From Phoronis australis (Eukaryota > Phoronida > Phoronidae), in contig NMRA01000264.1 in assembly GCA_002633005.1 (NCBI GenBank), positions 317,267 through 339,276 of the forward strand: a stretch of 22,010 bases of DNA, in the 5' to 3' direction. Shown here piece after piece: positions 18,780-22,010 of the stretch. The notes below the pieces were generated by a model that saw nothing but the letters and a program-made list of their open reading frames with translations, was not told where the DNA came from and made no database searches. Every line of letters begins with the position of its first letter. The first letter of the stretch is position 1. A program made the translations under genes and the position numbers.

Positions 18780-18902
18780 TCAGAAGTCTAGTTTGTTTGT
18801 CCTTGAACCACTTGCACAAGACATCTCCCCAGATTTGGGTAAGACAGAGTCCTCTTGAGTTCGACTGACAGTTTCGGATAACTCTGGAGGAAGATGGAGT
18901 TT
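18780..18902 (-). CDS. ELP4 last exon
   Basis: 40 codons and TGA (18782-18780), acceptor ccgtcttcag. Reads [19 protein letters not shown], then a variable stretch to the conserved terminal KLDF. The middle ([15 protein letters not shown]) is shorter and less glycine-rich than the vertebrate tail I recall. Confidence 0.95.
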   Translation of the reverse strand, partial: KLHLPPELSETVSRTQEDSVLPKSGEMSCASGSRTNKLDF

Positions 18903-21900
18903 CTGAAGACGGAATACAATGAACATCATTACCTGACACAAGTAAAATGACAAACAGCTGTAGTAACTGATGCATAAAACAAAAGCCGAACTACGAGAAC
19001 ACGAGAACCTCCACCAATGTAAAACAAAAAATCCTTTCTCACAAGGTGCTCGAGCTATGCCCTTAGACCCTGTTCTCTGAGACATCATGTATGAACACAA
19101 AACATTGAAGCACAGAGGATCACTAAGTCAGTTACAGGGACAACTATATCATATAATCAAACGGTCTCATAGGATGCTAATAGATCGACTAAATAATGAC
19201 ATAGATTTCAGATTGGTCCCTCATGGGGATATGGCAACAATGTGAACTGAAAATTACACTAGTAGAGAAATGGGCCAATGGGATGAACAGCAGTTCAGAC
19301 AACCATGATTAAAGTTAAAGTGACCACAAACCAACATTCTGTTTATGAATCAATTTTTTTTATCTAGACCACTTGCCAATACAAGTGGGTGTCAATTTGT
19401 TCCTTACTAACAGATGAAAAGTGATGTGCGGGTTTGCAAAAAAACTGAACATTCATTATTCCATACAATGGATACAACGACATGCTGTGACAAGCCAGTC
19501 TAGGTTTGGACCAATAATGAACAGGCGGTACTTTCAAAGCCATCAAATCATCTAAGTAACAACAATTTATGTCCAATTTCACAACAGTAAGTGATCTAAA
19601 TCAAAATTTGGCTTTTGTGACGGATGACGGGTTTACAGACATTAGGACTAATCACCAATACCTCAATAGTGAATTTTTTCCTCCTCAGTTTAAATGCCAA
19701 ATCCCATGATTCGGGCATGTGGCAAGTTAAACTGTTTAACCGTGGAAGTTTGCGCAGCTTGAACAAACCTGAAATTGAAAAATGGACCATTGTTTGAAAA
19801 AAAAAGATGACAGACCACATGGTAAGAGAAAAGATGTCTTTTTAAACAGCCCTGTGTGTCAAAAGTTTGTATTATCATACTATCTTGAGTGAGATGCTTC
19901 ACAGCTCAGAGTCTCAGTTAAAATAAGCTGCTGGGATACGTGGCCCTGGCTCACCTTCTGGGAAACGTGCTCGTGTCTTCTCATAGGGGAACTGTTGTAG
20001 AAATACCGAATTTTAGGTTATCAATTTCGCAATTGTTACAAAAAATAAATACCAAGATAATACTTGTCTACGATTACCTTGTTGTTTACTGCATAGATGT
20101 TATAAAACAACTCTGATGAAGTTTTAAATATTAGAATCAACGTAATGAGTCTTAGACAAATAGAACAAGAGTGACACAGAACACTGATATATTCCCACCG
20201 TGTACATTGCAAAAGGTAAGGACATAAAGGGCGCTCACTTATTTTAACTTTGACAAGCAGTTTTGAACCTCAAAACACAAGAAATTTGCTGTTTAGCTTC
20301 ATTAACATGATTTAAAAATATGATACAGCCAAGTAAAATGAACAAATGACGACGAAGACATTGAGCCTAGCTGATCTTACCGTGATAATCCTTGTAGACT
20401 GGGTTAGTTTCTTTATCTGATCCTACAAATGACTCTAGGCCAACCACAGTGTCACACAAGGCTTCACACTTCTTCACAAAACTGACATCCTACAGAGGCA
20501 ATGAAATCAAATAAAAGCAGTTATATGTATTGTTATGATAATTTTGCTCGATTTCCAGCCTTTTAATTATTTTTGTTTACATCAGTTCATGTCCAAAGCT
20601 TGCTGGTGAGCTAGTTTTAAACAATCACTCTGTTAAGTGCAGAAAAATGCAATGTAATATTGAATTCTAAATGTTAAATGTAACAAAACAGTCTTGATTT
20701 AACTTTCTGTCACCCACAAGCATCTTTGCTTAAAGTGGAACTTGCACGCTGGTTCCTTATCTCTGTGATTACTCGATCAAATTAGTTAGAAACACAACAC
20801 ATAGCAATGTAAATATGAAGTAGGTTGAAAATTGCCAAATTTTTTAAGAACGAGTTTTGTGTCAAAAATGATCCACCGTAAATCACTCAACCGTGTCTAG
20901 TAAGTATTGTGACAGGATGTGGGCCATATGAGCCCCCGAGGTACGTCATTAGTGCAAAGGTCACCTATTTGCAGAACTTTTACATTTACTAGTTGTCAAT
21001 GAACTGCACTTTGTTTAGTGTAGATGATGTTCGAATAGCATTTTCGATTAGTCCCTGCTATACATTAGCATAGTTAGGAAGTTAGGAGCATGCAAATACA
21101 TCTTTAATATATGACAACATGGCTATTGTGACAGACATAGTTTACATGTAAAACATACGCACTCACATGGAAAAGATGTGAAGGTAATGTTATAATACAA
21201 GTGGCATATGAAGATCGTAGCAAACATCGCAGTGCGTAGAGGAATTGTGGGAGAGAGTGATCGATGATATCTCTGACAGTCAGGCCCCCATGTTCACCCC
21301 ATAGTGGAGAACCCAGAGATTGCACAGCTGCAAGACGGAAGGGAATCAAGTTACTCCACATGAATGATTCTCGAATCCCACTGGACACTTGTGAAGACTG
21401 TATTGCAAATTGAACAGTTTTTCATAACTGAAATAGTCTTTGAATGTAGCCTTTCTACACAAATAATGCCTCCCAAAGAGGTATCAACTAACAAATAACG
21501 CCTCCCAAAGAGGTATCAACACACAAATAACACCACCCAAAGAGGTATCAACACACAAATAACACCTCCCAAAGAGGTATCAACACACAAATAACACCTC
21601 CCAAAGAGGTATCAACACATAAATAACGCCTCCCAAAGAGGTATCAACACATAAATGTAGGCTAGAGAAAACTTGCAGTTAATTCAACCGAACCATAAGG
21701 AACAGATATCCTTTTTAGGCAGTAACAATCATTTTCAGACGAAAATCCAAAATATCTTCTCACTAAAAATTCTAGTTAGTGAGTATTTTCTAGTGATTAT
21801 ATTTTATTCATGATTTTAAATGAAGTTAGACAAAATTAAGCAAGTTCTTGTCAACCTTCCTCAAACACTTTATTCAATACGCTTTTCTTTAACCAAGCAA

Positions 21901-22010
21901 TGAATTTTCAGCACCAGTTATGCATCATCCTTACCTATTCTCAAAATATTTTTCTGTGGTACAGTCTGGTTTGTAGAAAAGCCCCTCTTCTCTACACAGT
22001 CCTGAATGGC
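18780..22010 (-). CDS. Elongator complex protein 4, C-terminal five exons, 5' end off the window
   Basis: Minus-strand exons 22010-21935 (cut by the edge), 21327-21167, 20489-20381, 19768-19662 and 18902-18780 join in phase to 191 residues plus TGA. Diagnostic ELP4 motifs are [55 protein letters not shown] with [36 protein letters not shown] and a final KLDF. ELP4 is a subunit of the Elp4-Elp5-Elp6 ring, with a RecA-like fold, of the Elongator complex, which modifies wobble uridine (U34) of tRNAs in the cytoplasm. Vertebrate ELP4 is about 424 residues, so roughly 45 percent is visible. All junctions use GT..AG. No frameshift or missing block was seen, so the gene looks functional. It faces the plus-strand membrane-protein gene tail to tail. 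Confidence 0.97.
19364..19638. mobile_element. Dispersed repeat, copy 2 (ELP4 intron)
   Basis: Same-orientation relative of the repeat at 2584-2845, sharing gttccttact..agatga.aagtgat and aagtgatctaaatcaaaa..tggcttttgt at corresponding spacing. It ends only about 25 bases from the splice donor of the neighbouring ELP4 exon. Overall identity is moderate, so the insertion is old. Confidence 0.65.
19662..19768 (-). CDS. ELP4 exon: RLNSL to KKFTIE
   Basis: Two bases plus 35 codons; acceptor caatttcag and donor gtattg. Reads [20 protein letters not shown] then [15 protein letters not shown], matching the ELP4 segment that ends the RecA-like core. Confidence 0.96.
20381..20489 (-). CDS. ELP4 exon: VVGLESF to YKDYH
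   Basis: 36 codons plus one base, acceptor cctctgtag and donor gtaaga-type (gtaag). Reads [20 protein letters not shown], then [16 protein letters not shown]. The second half is one of the most conserved ELP4 blocks. Confidence 0.97.
21167..21327 (-). CDS. ELP4 exon: SLGSPLWG to SHLFH
   Basis: Two bases plus 53 codons, acceptor ccttccgtcttgcag and donor gtgagt. Reads [19 protein letters not shown], then [19 protein letters not shown] and LPSHLFH. The open frame continues upstream of the acceptor in DNA but those codons are intronic. Confidence 0.96.
21457..21656. repeat. 32-bp minisatellite, six copies, ELP4 intron
   Basis: The unit acacaaataacacctcccaa then agaggtatcaac repeats at exact 32-bp spacing: the cctccc core is at 21469, 21501, 21533, 21565, 21597 and 21629. 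Copies differ at one to three positions. It lies between two ELP4 exons. Confidence 0.94.
21935..22010 (-). CDS. ELP4 exon cut by the window edge
   Basis: 25 codons plus one base visible, ending at donor gtaagg. Reads [20 protein letters not shown] then NILRI, with the leftover G completing Ala in the next exon. The [14 protein letters not shown] join is a typical ELP4 signature. Confidence 0.93.

Overview
This window is animal nuclear DNA: genes are split into short exons by canonical GT..AG introns of about 0.5-1.5 kb, intergenic and intronic DNA is AT-rich and full of minisatellites and small mobile-element remnants, and one ambiguous base (N at 16072) marks it as draft assembly. The two recognisable genes (a KIM-type/R7 protein tyrosine phosphatase and Elongator subunit ELP4) are metazoan in type. 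Intron size and repeat style suggest a marine invertebrate, perhaps an invertebrate deuterostome such as an amphioxus or hemichordate, but the species cannot be fixed from the sequence alone.

Left third (1-10.1 kb, + strand): the 3' six exons (855-6539) of a protein tyrosine phosphatase of the PTPN7/PTPN5/PTPRR group. They encode 232 residues from the second half of the phosphotyrosine region to the stop; the kinase-interaction motif and the start of the catalytic domain lie off the left edge. The catalytic Cys and Arg of the P-loop are intact, but the WPD loop reads W-D-D. Introns hold a 36-bp minisatellite, a 19-bp minisatellite beside a C-tract, a TA-flanked MITE and a dispersed repeat. 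A long trailer (possibly 3'UTR up to an AATAAA at 10082) contains a 45-bp minisatellite and an AU-rich motif.

Middle (10.1-14.4 kb): mostly intergenic. It has a perfect 42-bp tandem duplication, a GC-rich structured block that looks like a degenerate retroelement, a perfect 120-bp tandem duplication, and a few exon-like stretches that I cannot assign.

Right-centre (14.4-18.1 kb, + strand): an unrecognised gene, reconstructed here from exons that all join in phase 0. It has a single-pass transmembrane exon (14471/14486-14647), an optional exon with a decayed tandem duplicate just upstream (15815/15851-15979; ghost copy near 15668-15773), and a Cys/Asn-rich last exon made of 54-bp (18-residue) repeats, closed by a stop and an immediate AATAAA (16584-16847). 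Two more in-phase exons (17383-17443 and 18014-18108) could form an alternative, longer 3' end.

Right edge (18.7-22.0 kb, - strand): the C-terminal five exons of ELP4, with poly(A) signal, 191 residues in the window. ELP4 converges tail-to-tail with the unknown transmembrane gene; no PAX6 is present on its 3' side within this window, although PAX6 is the 3' neighbour of ELP4 in vertebrates.
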